A program made the translations under genes and the position numbers. Source: Ooceraea biroi (taxonomy: Eukaryota > Arthropoda > Insecta > Hymenoptera > Formicidae). From it: 64,000 nt of DNA. Below, in pieces: positions 46,601-59,500 of the stretch. The notes under the pieces are model-generated. The model searched no databases, was not told the origin of the DNA, and saw nothing but the letters and a program-made list of their open reading frames with translations. The stretch's first letter is position 1; each line of letters starts with the position of its first letter. The DNA is taken from contig NC_039506.1 in NCBI RefSeq assembly GCF_003672135.1, forward strand, positions 22,290,497-22,354,496, in the 5' to 3' direction.

Positions 46601-49600
46601 ACTGTGTATTTTCCGTTCGTCGTTCGTTTCAGCTCCAATGTGGCGATAAGTCAATCGCAACGACTCGATCCTGCAACCCATTGAAGAGAGCTCTTCGGAA
46701 GAAATTTGATACCGATTTCAAGTACCCGATAGGGAGAGTGAGAGAGAGAAAGAGAGACTGAGAAGAAGAGTGAGGGAAAGAGAGAAAAAGAGAGGAGTGG
46801 ACGTCCGATGAAATCGGTTCAAGATAATAGTGTTCCCATGGCTCGCGCCATTTGCGATTAGTGGACCAACTTTTTTGGCCTTATCGCTCATTAAACCCGA
46901 AGTTACGGGAAGACGCCTCCTTAATTTCGACAAGTAATGACTTTTTGTATTTACTGCACTTTTCCCCTCTGCGGACTCTAAGCCCGGGAGATTATTTAAC
47001 TAGGAGGTAGGACGACAGAAGGTGGAGATGGACGATCTAATCCGTACGATTTCATGGACGGATACTTTGCGAGTTCGATGAGAACTTAACGAGCTTCGAC
47101 ATCTTCTAAAGGATAACGAGTATCTTCGTTCCACTGAGGAATAGGAGATAGCGCACAAATTGGATTTTAATTTGAATTAATTTTCCTTTATTGACGGCAG
47201 CGCGGAAAGGGAGCTTAAAAGCGGAGTTTATAGCAGTTAGATCACGGCGAGAGATCGATCTCTCCCGTGTTCCACCGTTTTCTTGGATTCGTGCTTGATA
47301 TCCTTTGATCTTTGAACAAATTTCTGGGTTTTATCGGTGCCTCCGCTTGACTGTTAATGAATAGCAATCGCGGCATCTGCGGCAATTATATCTCGCAGGA
47401 GGATAAATAATAATAAATTGTAATTGACGAGTGCTAAATTTAATAGTTAAGAACTTTTTTCAGTATAAAAGTATACGGAAAAAGTCATTTATTACTTTCG
47501 AAGTGAGAGTGCATTAAAATAGGCAGTGTACACGGAGAAGCATAAAAGCACGTTTTACTATTTTGTAGGTGCTTCGCATTAATATTCATGCGTATTCGAA
47601 AATCACGTGAATCATGGAAATATTCATTATCGGTCAAATTCGCTGACCTAAATAACATTAAATGCTATCACTCGCGGATAATTATGCAGCGATGGTGTTA
47701 AAACCCGGTTTCCCGTTGCAATTCAGCGTTGCATTACTAATTGTGAGCGAGAATCGGAAAGCTCGAAACCCGCAAAGACTCGAAATCTGTCGAATGGTCG
47801 GATGGTATCTATCTATACGTTGCTCAAATTACAGGGGAGATTATACTCGCACGTACTCGGATAAGTCCAAGTCAGCACGCGATTGAAAGGAATTCTGATC
47901 AAACGAGAAATTAGACTTTCCGCACGAGCGATCAGACGATCCCAGAAAACAAAGGGGGCCGCGGGGACTCTTCGGAATACTTTTAACGATGTTCCGTTCG
48001 GCTCTATCCGGGTCAGAAGTGGCGGGAGGGGGCCGGAGAGGAAAAGGACGAACGACATTTTAAACGGAAATAATAATCTCGCTCCGGTGAAGAACTACTT
48101 CGCGGCGGTGCGGTCAAAGGTCAAAGATAGGAAAGGGGAGAAGGCGAAAGAGTGGACGAGCGAGAATGAAAAAGGCAGGATGAAAGGGAGGAGGAGCGAG
48201 AAATCTCTCGGCGAAAAAATCTCTTCGCGCGCGTGCTAACGACGTGCGACATCGGGGCACATGGCAACGTGAAATTAAACAGGATGACGGCAGATACAGT
48301 AATCGCGCCTCGCTGCGCTGCCGGAGAACGATGTTATTTTTAAAGAGATAACGGACGCCCCCGCTAGAAGCGGATGTAGCGCAAATACGGCACCAGCTAG
48401 TAGCGAGAGTTACATACACGCAGCGCAAACATACAAATATTAGATCAGAGCTTCGTGCTATGTACACCGCAATGCCGTGTGTCAAGAATTCGTCGCGTGG
48501 TATCGTGACAAAAATCCTAATGGCTTTACGATACTACTTGTCGCCCTCGCACAATCGCTATATTGCGCTTCGATCCTCAGATCGACAGATGGTTGCTCCT
48601 CAAGAAAGTACAATCTGTATACCTTTTTTGTGTATTTACAAGTCGTTTTGACGTCTGATCGCATCAATCTGATCTGATCAAGTATATTTCAACATCGAAT
48701 TGATCTCTGATTATTTAATTTGCAGTAGTTTTGAAAGATGCAAAATTTTCGTACATATTGATCGAACATTCAGTTGATTGAAAATAATTTTTAAGAAGTT
48801 AATGTGCGGAAAATAGCTTCTCAGAGTTCTAAAAAGATTGTTTGCAGGATATGGCATTAATGAATGATATTACGGGCGCAAATGCGAAAAGAAGTTCGGC
48901 CACAGCGTATTTTCCAGAAGTCGTCCGTTTACTCGGTCCACATGGTAGCAGGAAGGGTAAAACGAGTGATAAGTGGTAGGGAAAGACAAAAGAGAGGGAT
49001 GCCAAGCGATGTAGCCCTGCAGATGGCTCCATTAACGGATTCGCGGATAATCTACGAAAATATTGCGCCCGGCAACGGAAGTACCATGCTTCCGTCCGGG
49101 AAATACGGAAAATTCGGGTCGAGAGGGCCCTTCTGCCGTCGTTCGCTCGCAATTTTTTCCCTCCATCCGAGAAGGGAGGAGAAACGGGAGGAAAAAGAGG
49201 AGTGGAAAAATAGGGAATGGGTCCACTTTCCTCGCGAATGAGAGAGAGAGAGAGAGAGGGAGAGGGAGAGAAAGAGAGCTCGCGTCTACCACGTTCTCTT
49301 TTATTCACCACGCTGCACCGTTCCGCTACCATCTCCTTTTACCAAAAGCCTCGCTGTATTGCAATCTCGTTGTGTAGCTCTCACTCGACCAGATTTTTGG
49401 ATCCACGCGTCTGCATATAACCAAAGACTTATGAATCTCAGATGAATTTTTCTGATATCCACAAAAGATGCATATTTCAATTAAAAAAATCATTTCAAAA
49501 GACTCAGCGAGAATGTTTTATGCAAAAATTATAAAGATTGCATGCTCTTCGTCGAGATGTATAACCGACTTCGATAAAATTCTTTAAGAAACAAAGAAAC

Positions 49601-52534
49601 GTAAGTCTAATAATGAAAATATGAGAAGTAGAAACTCGCGCAGAATTAATAATTATACATTTAAATATTAATTATGCCACCGAAAAATTCAAAACGCATG
49701 AGAACAGCATCGATTCACGCATAACCTTCGAAAGAGGGAAATCTGCATTAAGGGCACCGTAAGATTAATTGTACTTGTTCGCGTTACAAGAACGAGCCAC
49801 AATTCACGGCGAAAACTCGCGAATCGATGGATCGACCGACACTCCGAGGCGTTAATTGCATCGTGTCGGATGTTGAGCGACCGATGGGGACGGCGGGGTC
49901 GGCGATAAAGGAAGAAGACCTTGACTGGCTTCGCGCGCACCAGCAAAGACCTTCGAATACGGAACTAATAACGCCTCGTATCCGGTGCCGGGTTCTCTGG
50001 GTTCCGTCGAACCTCGCCGCTGAACCGAGCGCTTCGTGCCCTCACAGTTGGGCGGAAACAACCGGGTGGAAAGAGACGACGGGGGCAAGGGTAAGCTACC
50101 TTCTCGCCCAACAAACGTTATTACTTTCCTTTAAGCGATCTTCCTCCTGGAGCCATCTCGACTCACACCTACAGACGCCACCGCTGCTTTCAATAAACCA
50201 CCCGCGACTTAATGGGCGGTTTATGCAAATTCTTATCCTCGGCAGCGCCGACCTTCCCGCTCCCAGAGAGATCTTCTCGTACAGTCTCTCTCTCTCTCTC
50301 TTTCTTTTTGTCTCTGTCTCTTTTTCTCGCGTCTATCCCTTTCTCTCCGTTTCTTTCTCCTTGTGCTTTCTACGACGTCGTTCGCCTTTTCGACAAGCCC
50401 TTCCGCCCTCGGCGGCGTTCTCTGCCTCGCGGGCTCGTTACCCGCGCCTAAGTGTTACGCCGCCGCCGAAATTTCCGGTTAATCCCTGTTTGCAAGCATA
50501 AAACGCTTCGCCGAGATATTTACTTAGTACTCATAACATGGAATAATCCGCGGGATTTTAACTTTAACTTTGCTTCGGATCTTGACGAGGAAATAATGCA
50601 ACGGCATCGAGTTTTATTCATTCAACGTGATAGTTACGATCTTAATTTTGCGATTGAAAATATGATTCCTTTTGTATTTTTAGAAGCAATAAACTGATCC
50701 TTTAATGAATCATTTTGTTTGTTTAATGAGATAGAGTTTTTGTTCTTTCAAAGTTCCGCTTTCGCGAATTATATGTGTCTTGATGCACGCGACATTATGA
50801 TTATTACCTAGTTGTTTGATGAAAACCAGCAAAAAATAGAAACCCGCGAAAGAGAACGGGAAGAACTGTGGCATAAAAGGAGGAGAAAACAATTTACGTT
50901 AATTAACGGTGGCTTTGGCTCAACTCTCTAGTTCCGTCAAACAAAAATAATATGCTGGTCGCCTTCGTTAAAAAACGCTCGACACCCTTCGTTATAATTT
51001 CAGGACTAACGTCGCAGTGCACCTGTTCTTTGATCATTCTACGGCAAAGCGCTCATTACGTATATCTTTTAAAATCGCGCGTCGAAACTGTATAATTTAA
51101 CAAGTACAACCGGAGCGTAGGAAAGCAAAGTGTTCCACTGCGCATAAGAACGTAACAAAAATAATTTCACGGCGCAATAAATATCGTACGTGATCCACAA
51201 GTCAACGCTCAGTCAACTAATAAATTACCAGGGAACGCTCGACCAGCTGCAGTTCGACAAATTGACAATTCGTAATTTCGGATCAAGAGAGCCGCGTAAA
51301 GAACATTCGAAATCGGAGCAGGTATCGGTCACTCTGGATAAAAACCGAATTTGTCATTAGGAACTGCTGACCAAATAAAATTCTGACAAAAAAATCTATT
51401 CCCGCGATCCGCTCGTTCGGCGGAGACGTACCGTTCGGAATATCAGAATAAGAGATATCCTCTCGCATATTCCCCAACGCACGCTTTGTTTCGCGCGTGA
51501 GCGGCGGAGCGACCTGACATGAAAGCGTGCCAGATCGGGCGTACAAATTCGTGGGACGGATGCGATGTTTTATCCTCGCGACGCGACGAACCGATGAAGA
51601 ATCATGAATCACGCCAATGGCTCCTCAGGATCCAGATTCAGCTTTCAGCACGCAGCGAATATCTCACGGAGTCGCAGGCAGACGTAGATTCACGCGACAA
51701 TCGACACCTCACGGACGCTCATGCGATCTCATATTTGTTCCGCGCCTGGGCGCTTGAGGGATGCTCGCCAATTTCCTCGTATGGCCTATCGCGGCTCGTG
51801 GATATCGCCAACGGATTGTCCCATCCATCGTGACGTTCGACTTGCGAGTCCGAGCGTGCACCGAGTGCGCACGTAGACAGGCACACTTATCAGCTGTGGC
51901 GGGCTTCCGGTTCCGGCGACTTATCTCGCGCGCTTCTTTCGTGCTCGCCCCGCTCGTCCGCCTTCACTTTGGCGTACACGTCGACCAGCCGACCGGCTGG
52001 CTTTTTCAACCCCTTCTCGCACGAGGGGCCGCATGTTAGTCGCTAGCCCTGCCAGCCTGGAAATCTCACCCTCTCGCAAGCTCCCGTCGACCCACTCACT
52101 GTCTTATCTCGTCACGCCCGCAACTTCCACGATGCAAATCTCCTGAGATCGTCAGGACGGGGGCTGCCAGTCCCCTGCGGCGTGAAGATTTTAAATTGAC
52201 GGAACCACCTATCGCTATCGATCGTCCGCATCTTCTCCGCCGGATCGCAAACCGAATTGTCTGATGGATGCCCTCGCGACGTGCCATCGTTTTTGTCGTG
52301 AATGAGTTTGCTCATGATCTCGTGGATGCACGTGGACCCTTCTGGTCTTCTTCGAGAAAATATGAATTCCTCCGAAAATTCCTATGGATTCGTTACAAAC
52401 GATGTTATTGTTATAAATCGTATTTGGTACACATTATCCGATGAGAGAATGCTTCTTGATAGCTGACAATTTTCTGCACTTTTAAACAAAAATATTATTA
52501 AACCTGGTTGAGGTTTGTGGACGTCGTTTTGAAT
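40680..52534. other. About 12 kb without a supported gene
   Basis: Alternating CpG-rich (41280-42300, 43380-43960, 47880-49330, 49830-50460, 51400-52100) and AT-rich blocks. Frames of up to 224 codons (49827-50501) and 194 codons (41416-42000) lie in low-complexity CT- or CG-rich sequence and overlap long frames on the other strand, so they are not credible genes. GGC repeats occur at 41922-41943, GA repeats at 46735-46795 and 49240-49258, and CT repeats near 50284-50300. No RNA gene was recognised. Confidence 0.4.
49240..49258. repeat. (GA)n microsatellite
   Basis: Nine or more GA units followed by an imperfect GGGAGA stretch. Confidence 0.88.
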
Positions 52535-53506
52535 ATGAAGCAAAATAAAGTACATTTTCGTCATTTCATGCTTTTTTACTACCGGAAAAGCGATACTGAA
52601 AGATATGTACCATTTATGGAGAGGATGCAGTAACAGATAGAACGTGCCAATCTTTGTTTGAGATTCCGTCAGCATGATATGACATCCAAGAATGGCGAAT
52701 ACTCTAGAAGACCAATCGCAGTTGACGACAAAATCAAGACATTGATAGAAACAAACTTACATATGCCGACGCGGATGATTGCAGAAATACTAAAGATATC
52801 ATTAATGAACTAGTATTCACAGCCAGTTGGTGAAGCTTGAATACGTGAATCGTTTCAATATTCGAGACGTCACACAAATTGATTAAAAAGAATTTAATGG
52901 ACCGCTTCACCTCACTGCTTGAATGAAACGAAAACGAGTCGTTTTTGAATGATTACTAGAGATGAAAAATGGATTGTTCGCAGTAATGTCGAAGGCAAAA
53001 GATCGTATGGACAGATAAGCCACTACAAACAGTCGCAAAGGCTGGCCTTCACCCGAAGAAAATGATGAGTATATCGTATGATTGGAAGAGTGTTGTTTAC
53101 GAGCTCTTCTTCGTAACCAAATACTCAATTCGGACAAATAGTGTGCCGAGCTCGACAAATTGAAGCGATTCACCAGGAACGATCAAAACTTGCAAACAGG
53201 AAGGGTGTTGCGTTTCACCAGTAACCACATGCGTTTCGTTAACCACCCGAAAAAAGGTATCGAAGCTAGGTTGGGAAGTCCTGTCACATGCAGCATGTTC
53301 ACCTGACATTCACATGACATTGCGCCATCGGATTACCATCCATTTTGGTCGCTACACAATTTTGATGAACATTTTCATTCTTTGGAGGACTGCAGAAGAT
53401 ACCTCGACGACTTCTTTATCCAGAAACCTGACAAGTTCTGGTAGAATAAAATCTTCCGGTTGCTTCGAAGATGACAAGAGATAATGACGCATACATTGAC
53501 CAATAA
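52535..53506 (+). pseudogene. Degenerate mariner transposase (D34D type)
   Basis: A near full-length but broken mariner transposase; 972 bases compares with roughly 1,040 for an intact gene. It starts MKQNKVHFRHFMLFYYRK (family: 'MEQ.KEHIRH.LLF..'). Next come SRRPIAVDDKIKTLIETN and MPTRMIAEILKIS (the second helix-turn-helix linker), RDEKWIVRSN with the first catalytic Asp at 52961, AGLHPKKMM, RKGVAFHQ, then HDIAPSDYHPFW with the third Asp at 53331, and LEDCRRYLDDFFIQKPDKFW near the end. The second catalytic motif has lost its Asp: CACCAG is followed directly by TAA. Stops and frameshifts occur throughout. Terminal repeats could not be recognised. This is an older and different mariner from the one at 19338. 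Confidence 0.88.
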
Positions 53507-56500
53507 ATAACTGGTTTTAATTTTGAAACTTTTGCGTTGAACTTTCTGATAAACCCAAATCTTTTCGTCAGGTTTACGTTGTGTCAGGAGTCGTGCGCAC
53601 GTCACGTACTGCATCTGGTTAATCTTAAATTGTGTAACGGACTGATATAGACACGCAGAAGAATTCGTGTAGAGTTCAAAGGTCGTCGCTGATGGTGAGA
53701 TCCGATTGTGCCAGCACTCTCCCTGGGGTACAAAATGCACGCGTCACTTCCGCCAACTAGCGGCGCGTTTGCACGAGCGTTGTTGCATCGTTGGCAGATT
53801 TATCAGTTAACACGAAATTACATGTTCCCCCGCCGGTCTTCAATATTCATCTATCATCTCTCTTAGGCGCCTTTCTATAATTATATGATGTGTGATAAGT
53901 CCTCACGCCGAGCTAACGGATTAAACAAAACATCAGTTCCGCGGCAATCCTAGCTGCGAAGTAACTCTGTTCATTAATCTTTCTTTATCTTCCATTTGTT
54001 AAAATTTTATGGTTCGTATCTCAAGAAGAAGATTCGACTTGCACAAGCGTTAAATAAATAAATTGAGATGCGCGAGGGATTTCCTTCGGTTTTAATGTAC
54101 AACGTAAGACTGCGCACCAATCTAAGCGAATATTCTAATAAATAATCTTACATTATGCAATCTTCTCATGCGAGACTAGAATTTGTTGAAGGAAAACATT
54201 TAAATTGGTCAGCGCAACAAGCCGCCTGCGACTCAGAGGCTGCAAAGCCTCTTTACATCGATGCGTGTATGCCCAAATAGGGGGCAGTCATGCGGTAAAC
54301 CTGAAGAATGCGGGTGGAAATTGTTCTTGCGCGGTGCGGAAAGCACGCGCCGATGCGTTTCAGTCGCGTTTCTCGGCACGGATAAACGTTGCCTTGAAAA
54401 CTGTCGGAATTTCTCACCGGGTGGAGGTGGCGACGAGAAAGAGAGAGACGACGGAGAAAGAGAGAAAGGGAGGCTCTTTCAGTGCAAGAGACCGAGGCCG
54501 AGAAGAGGACATGGTTCTCGCGCGAGGGCGAGGCGGAATGCGCGAGTTGCTCGACGAGACGTTGACGCACGCGGAAAACATCGATGGAAAACACTGACAG
54601 CATATCTCGCGCGCGAGAGGATGATCGATCGATCGAGAGGAAGAGAGAGAGAGAAAAAGAACGAAAGAAAGAAAGAGAAGAACATCCGCCGGACCGGCCG
54701 TATCTCCGGGCTGGAGGGTGGAGGATAGAGGGTGGAGACGCGCGGAAAGAAATATTCGGCGTGGGCGCATCCGCGCGAAAAAGGGCGAGCTCGTTCTCTC
54801 TCGCACGGCGGAATCGGTAAATTTAGATGCGAGACGAAAGAAAGGGGCGGAAGGATAGTGAGGACGGGCATGAGGAACGGGACCGGAGTGCATCAGGCAT
54901 GCGGCTCAAGCTTCGTTAGGCCGACCCTCTGTCTTCCTTTCTCCACGTCTTTCGCCGCGCGGTTCTCTTACTCCTATCGCCTTTGGCAATTTCCCAGAAG
55001 AACTCTTTGACGATGGAAAAGAGAAGGAACGCCTACCTGCGCGCATCGCCGTGTACGTATTAGAGCGTGGAAGGTGTGTGCGATGCATAACCGCTCATCG
55101 AGCGTCCATGGTTTCCGGCGCGAGTTACTGCTATGTGAAATAAAATCGGGGACTTGATAATTTACTCACGCGAATACCGTGTGCCAAGTTACATTGAAAT
55201 AATATAGGGAAAAAATACATATTTAAAACATATTAGATTTATTTAGAAATATCGGAAACTTAGAGTAAATATATAGGAAAATAATGATATAGGTACATAT
55301 AAATAACAAATACGCGGAAATTACTACAGGGATATTATCCCAGGGATGAAGTGGCGACGATGAGTACTTTTATCGCGGTGCAAACAGTTTATGGGGCAGC
55401 ATCATCCGCTATGAATTACCTAACATATTGTATACGTCGACCTGCTAGGACAAACGAGTTCGAGCCGGGCTCATAGCCTCGCATCGCTGAGCGTTTGCCT
55501 CGGGGCGCGAGTATGGCTAACGCTCGCTGACGAATTCAGTTTTTGGGAGGATTTATATGTTTTTGCCATCGGCACGAAATGGCTTGCATCGACGCGATGT
55601 GCGTCGTGCAGATTTCTCGTGGGCGAAGTGCGAAACGCGGTGAGCGAAAGATTATTTCGATCGTAAGGAGATTATCGGCGACAACGAAATAACGTGAGCC
55701 CGTATCGATGCTCTTATAATGAATAACTACGCGGATATAATTCAGTTTTCAGAAACTGTATTTATAACTGTATTTAACTGTAATAATCACTCATCTCTTT
55801 CTGACTTGACTTTGTTCCGTGACGAAGAAGCCTTTTACCGATATCTGGTTTTGAAGATGATTGATTGGCTATCATCAAGAGATATCGTACACGTATTTAT
55901 CTTCTCATCCGTCAAGCGCACCTAATTCGGTATCATCACTTAGCAAACTTCATCTTGGCATTACAGCCTGTTCCAAATTAATAATCTATCGCGCTTTAAT
56001 ACAGATATCGATTACACAACCGTCGCTTTGTTTTGAGGATCGACGCGTCGGCACAGTATAAGTACATTATAAGTATATCCAGTAGTGACACTGAGCGTCA
56101 GAACCTTTGATGTAGTGAGTCCCTGGTCACATGACTCGCCGCCACCATATTTATGTAATGTACAATGTAATGCACGTACTGTTGTCTACTGTCAAAGATA
56201 AACTACTGGGGACTACTGGGAAAGTAACAAGAAGTTTCCTTCTTTTCCGAGGAATCCCGAAAAATTTGTGCAGAGATCAATTTTGATTGTGTCGATGTTC
56301 CACCTTCATCGAATGCCATAAACAAGGACACAGCAGCCAACTTTGTTCAATAGGAAATTCCAGAAATAAGAAATGATTGTTTGGGAACTTTCTATGCATC
56401 CGGTGCGATCAAAGTACGATAGAGTTTAAGGAATACTATCCTCGCATCCTCCATCCAAGATTTTTGCGTGATCTTTAGCACGCGAAGAACCGGGAAAACA

Positions 56501-59500
56501 ACAACAGCGACCACAATGTCCCATAAAAATTGGAATATAAGACCGTCGCGCAGTCTTTATTCAGTCAGGCGGGCCAATATGTTGCTGACGGCACGTCAGA
56601 TCGAATAAAATCGATCAAACGTATTAACAAATCATTTTAACATCACCTCGATTGGCAGCGGCGACAGCAAATCTGATTTCAGCTTAATCGTCGCGAAAAT
56701 CTACCTTGCACTCGAGAGTGGAGGCAACTGACACGTTTGCAGGCTAATAGAGCCTTTTAATGCTGATCACAGACGCTTGCGGATAGCAGGGTGCATTCGA
56801 TATGCGCAGCGTGAAATTGCGAAACGCGTTGCTTTCGATTGTGGGCGTCACGACTTGGCCGATTACGAGCCGTTGAATACACGCTTCTCGCGAGCATGCA
56901 CAGATACATTTTGCACGTGTGCAAAGCAAAGTGAAGGGAGGACGGAGATGGGATAATGTTAAGCTCGCTGATGCTGCGGCATTAAATTACGCGGTGCCGA
57001 GACCGAGATGGTTCATCGGGAATTCTTCAGACGGCGAGGATTACAATGCCGCGCCGTCCCCTCTTTAGTATTCATTCGGTCTGAATAATGTACCATTAAA
57101 TTATTGGTCCCGATCCGCGCAGGCGTTAAACGATCGCACCGGCCGTCAGTTCCGCTCCGTCGAGGCGTGTTCGTTAGCCACGATGGGAATCCTGACGCTG
57201 TCGAATCGATCGATCGGCTTTCGCCGCGGCTAATGCGTTCGAAGATCAGATCGCTCTGCTCCCGGCCGAAACCTGAAAAATTAGAAGCCGGGATGGCGAG
57301 AGATAACCATCTAATTTAAAATGTACATTTGTTTTCGTAAGAGAATAAATAATTAAAAATAATAATTTATAAAATAGTTAAAAATGACATCTGAATATTG
57401 TGTTTATCGCATAATTCATCGTTTCAATTCAAGCTAATAGAAGAATAACTCTTCTTTCGTGTACTAACTTTTTGTCATACTTACGAGTTAGTTTGAAAAG
57501 TTTCTTCTGTTTCTCTTTATATTACCTTTGTACGTTGAACATCCTAAACGCGCATATTGAGCTCAGTGACGTTCATATTTCGCCAGCATCTTCATTATTA
57601 CGATTACCTTTCTTGACTAAAACTTTCTTTATCTCCGATTTTGTTTGGGCATTGTTGTAATCATGATTATCTCTTTCTTCGATACTTTTCCGTTTTTTAT
57701 TTATGTTCCCTTTATTTCCTTATGTTCCCTTTATTTTCTTACACGCTGTTAATTTCCTTAAGATTCTTCCCGCGTTCGCCAGCCGTGCGTTGCAAACTGA
57801 TTTACTGCAAATAGGTCCACGATATAGTTTCTTCTCTCCTTGCGTGTGCAACGTGCTTTTAGCACAGGAATCTTCTTGTGCTTCGACTATTTTATAGTCT
57901 GTGAAGTCGTGCGAATAAAAATCGAACAGATTTTTGAAAGTAGATCTACATGCATTACGGTAAATTCTTGAAGTTTGTTGTTGAAGTAGTAGAGAGTTGT
58001 CCGTTTTTAATGAAACGAGTGTTGATCGAACGTCGATTCGAGGTTCTACTGAACAGTCGATCTCCTTGAAATCTCGAAACCGCGCCGCGTTCTCCCGCTC
58101 CTTTTTTCTCCGAGAGGGAGAGCCGATGGCCATCGGATTTTACGGCAAAACAAATGCGCCGCTTCGGTAATCGTGAAACTGTCCTTCTGCTGGCTCAATT
58201 TATTTTACAGTTTTGTTTTTTCCCTCCGTTCGATTTTCTGTCTCCTCCCCGTTGTTCCTTCGGGACCGGCAATCCCTCGTCTCTATTGGCTCGGACGAAA
58301 GTACGCGTATTTCCTTGATATGCCGTTGATGCGCATCCATTTATTCTCCCGCTCGGTTATAGCGCTCTTCTGGTTTCGGTTTTTCCGCTTATACCCAGCA
58401 ATAACTGCATTACGTATCTACCACGTCGGAGAAATAGATCCGTCCCGCGATATCTATATTATTTTATTCTGGATTTTCTATAAAACGAAAAGAGAGAGAC
58501 GAAATCGCGTGTGTGCTGCGATTTACCGGAAAGTCTACCGAGCAAACTTATCAAAACAACGCGGTGTATTTAAATATCAACATTTTTACTTTTTCCATCC
58601 GAGCTAAACTGTGAATTTTAAGAGGCAGAATTTCGTTAACGCGCAGAGGAATTATCTCGACGGACAAGAAAGAGCTTAATTGCCGTTAGTAACGATGTGA
58701 AGCCGTGAATCAACGCAAATTGATGCGGAACGAATTTGGGGAGGCAGTGGATGCCGGAGTTAACGAGGTTTTTAAACGTTATCGATCGTCCGTAATAACG
58801 CAAAATGGACTGACTTATGTAATATCCTGTAGCCGATTCCTTTGAGATTCTACCGCCTGATTCGGCGACCTTGCGGGGTAGATCGCTCTCTTTTGTCAGG
58901 TACGCCTCTGATCGCCGTTGTTACGACAGTTGGATGAAAGATTCATCGGCTGTTCAGGACAGAAATGCTCGTCGAAGAGGGCAATCGTACGCGCCGCCGA
59001 GCCAGGAAATGCAAACACGCACGTGTATGCGTGTGCACACGTACAACGTACGTACGTGTATACGCGCAAGTATCAGAGATATTAAAGATGCCATAAAGGC
59101 GCTCGATACTTGAAGCTACCGGATATGAAATATAAATCACCATCCCGCTCTTTACTTCGATTTACTCTTGCATCCGTATTTTCGGCAAACGTAGATAGAA
59201 AATACCGGAACTATTTTCCCGTTATTGATTACGCCGTCTCTCGCCGACTTTGCTTGTCCATCAAACACGGAATCCTCGCTGACGGTCAAGATTTCGAGGA
59301 AAATAAAAAGCTAGCGCGAGGGAATCACGCGGAAGAAAACGCAACGGCCGTTGCTGAAGATCTATAAATATAAATTAACACCGTGCGGAATTTTTTCTCA
59401 TCACGCGCGATGAAACTCTTTGGAGGGGGAAGGGGGTGAACTTTTGAAATGGCAATTTCACTTAACCGTGAAAGAATGATGACGATCGCGCGCACGGAGC

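Noticed and set aside
49827..50501. 224-codon plus-strand frame
   Set aside because: Half of it is a SLSLSLF-type run coming from a CT microsatellite; no recognisable domain.
55450..55490. GAGTTCGAGCC, a B-box-like element suggesting a tRNA
   Set aside because: The flanks do not form a T-stem or acceptor stem and no A-box is present at the right distance.
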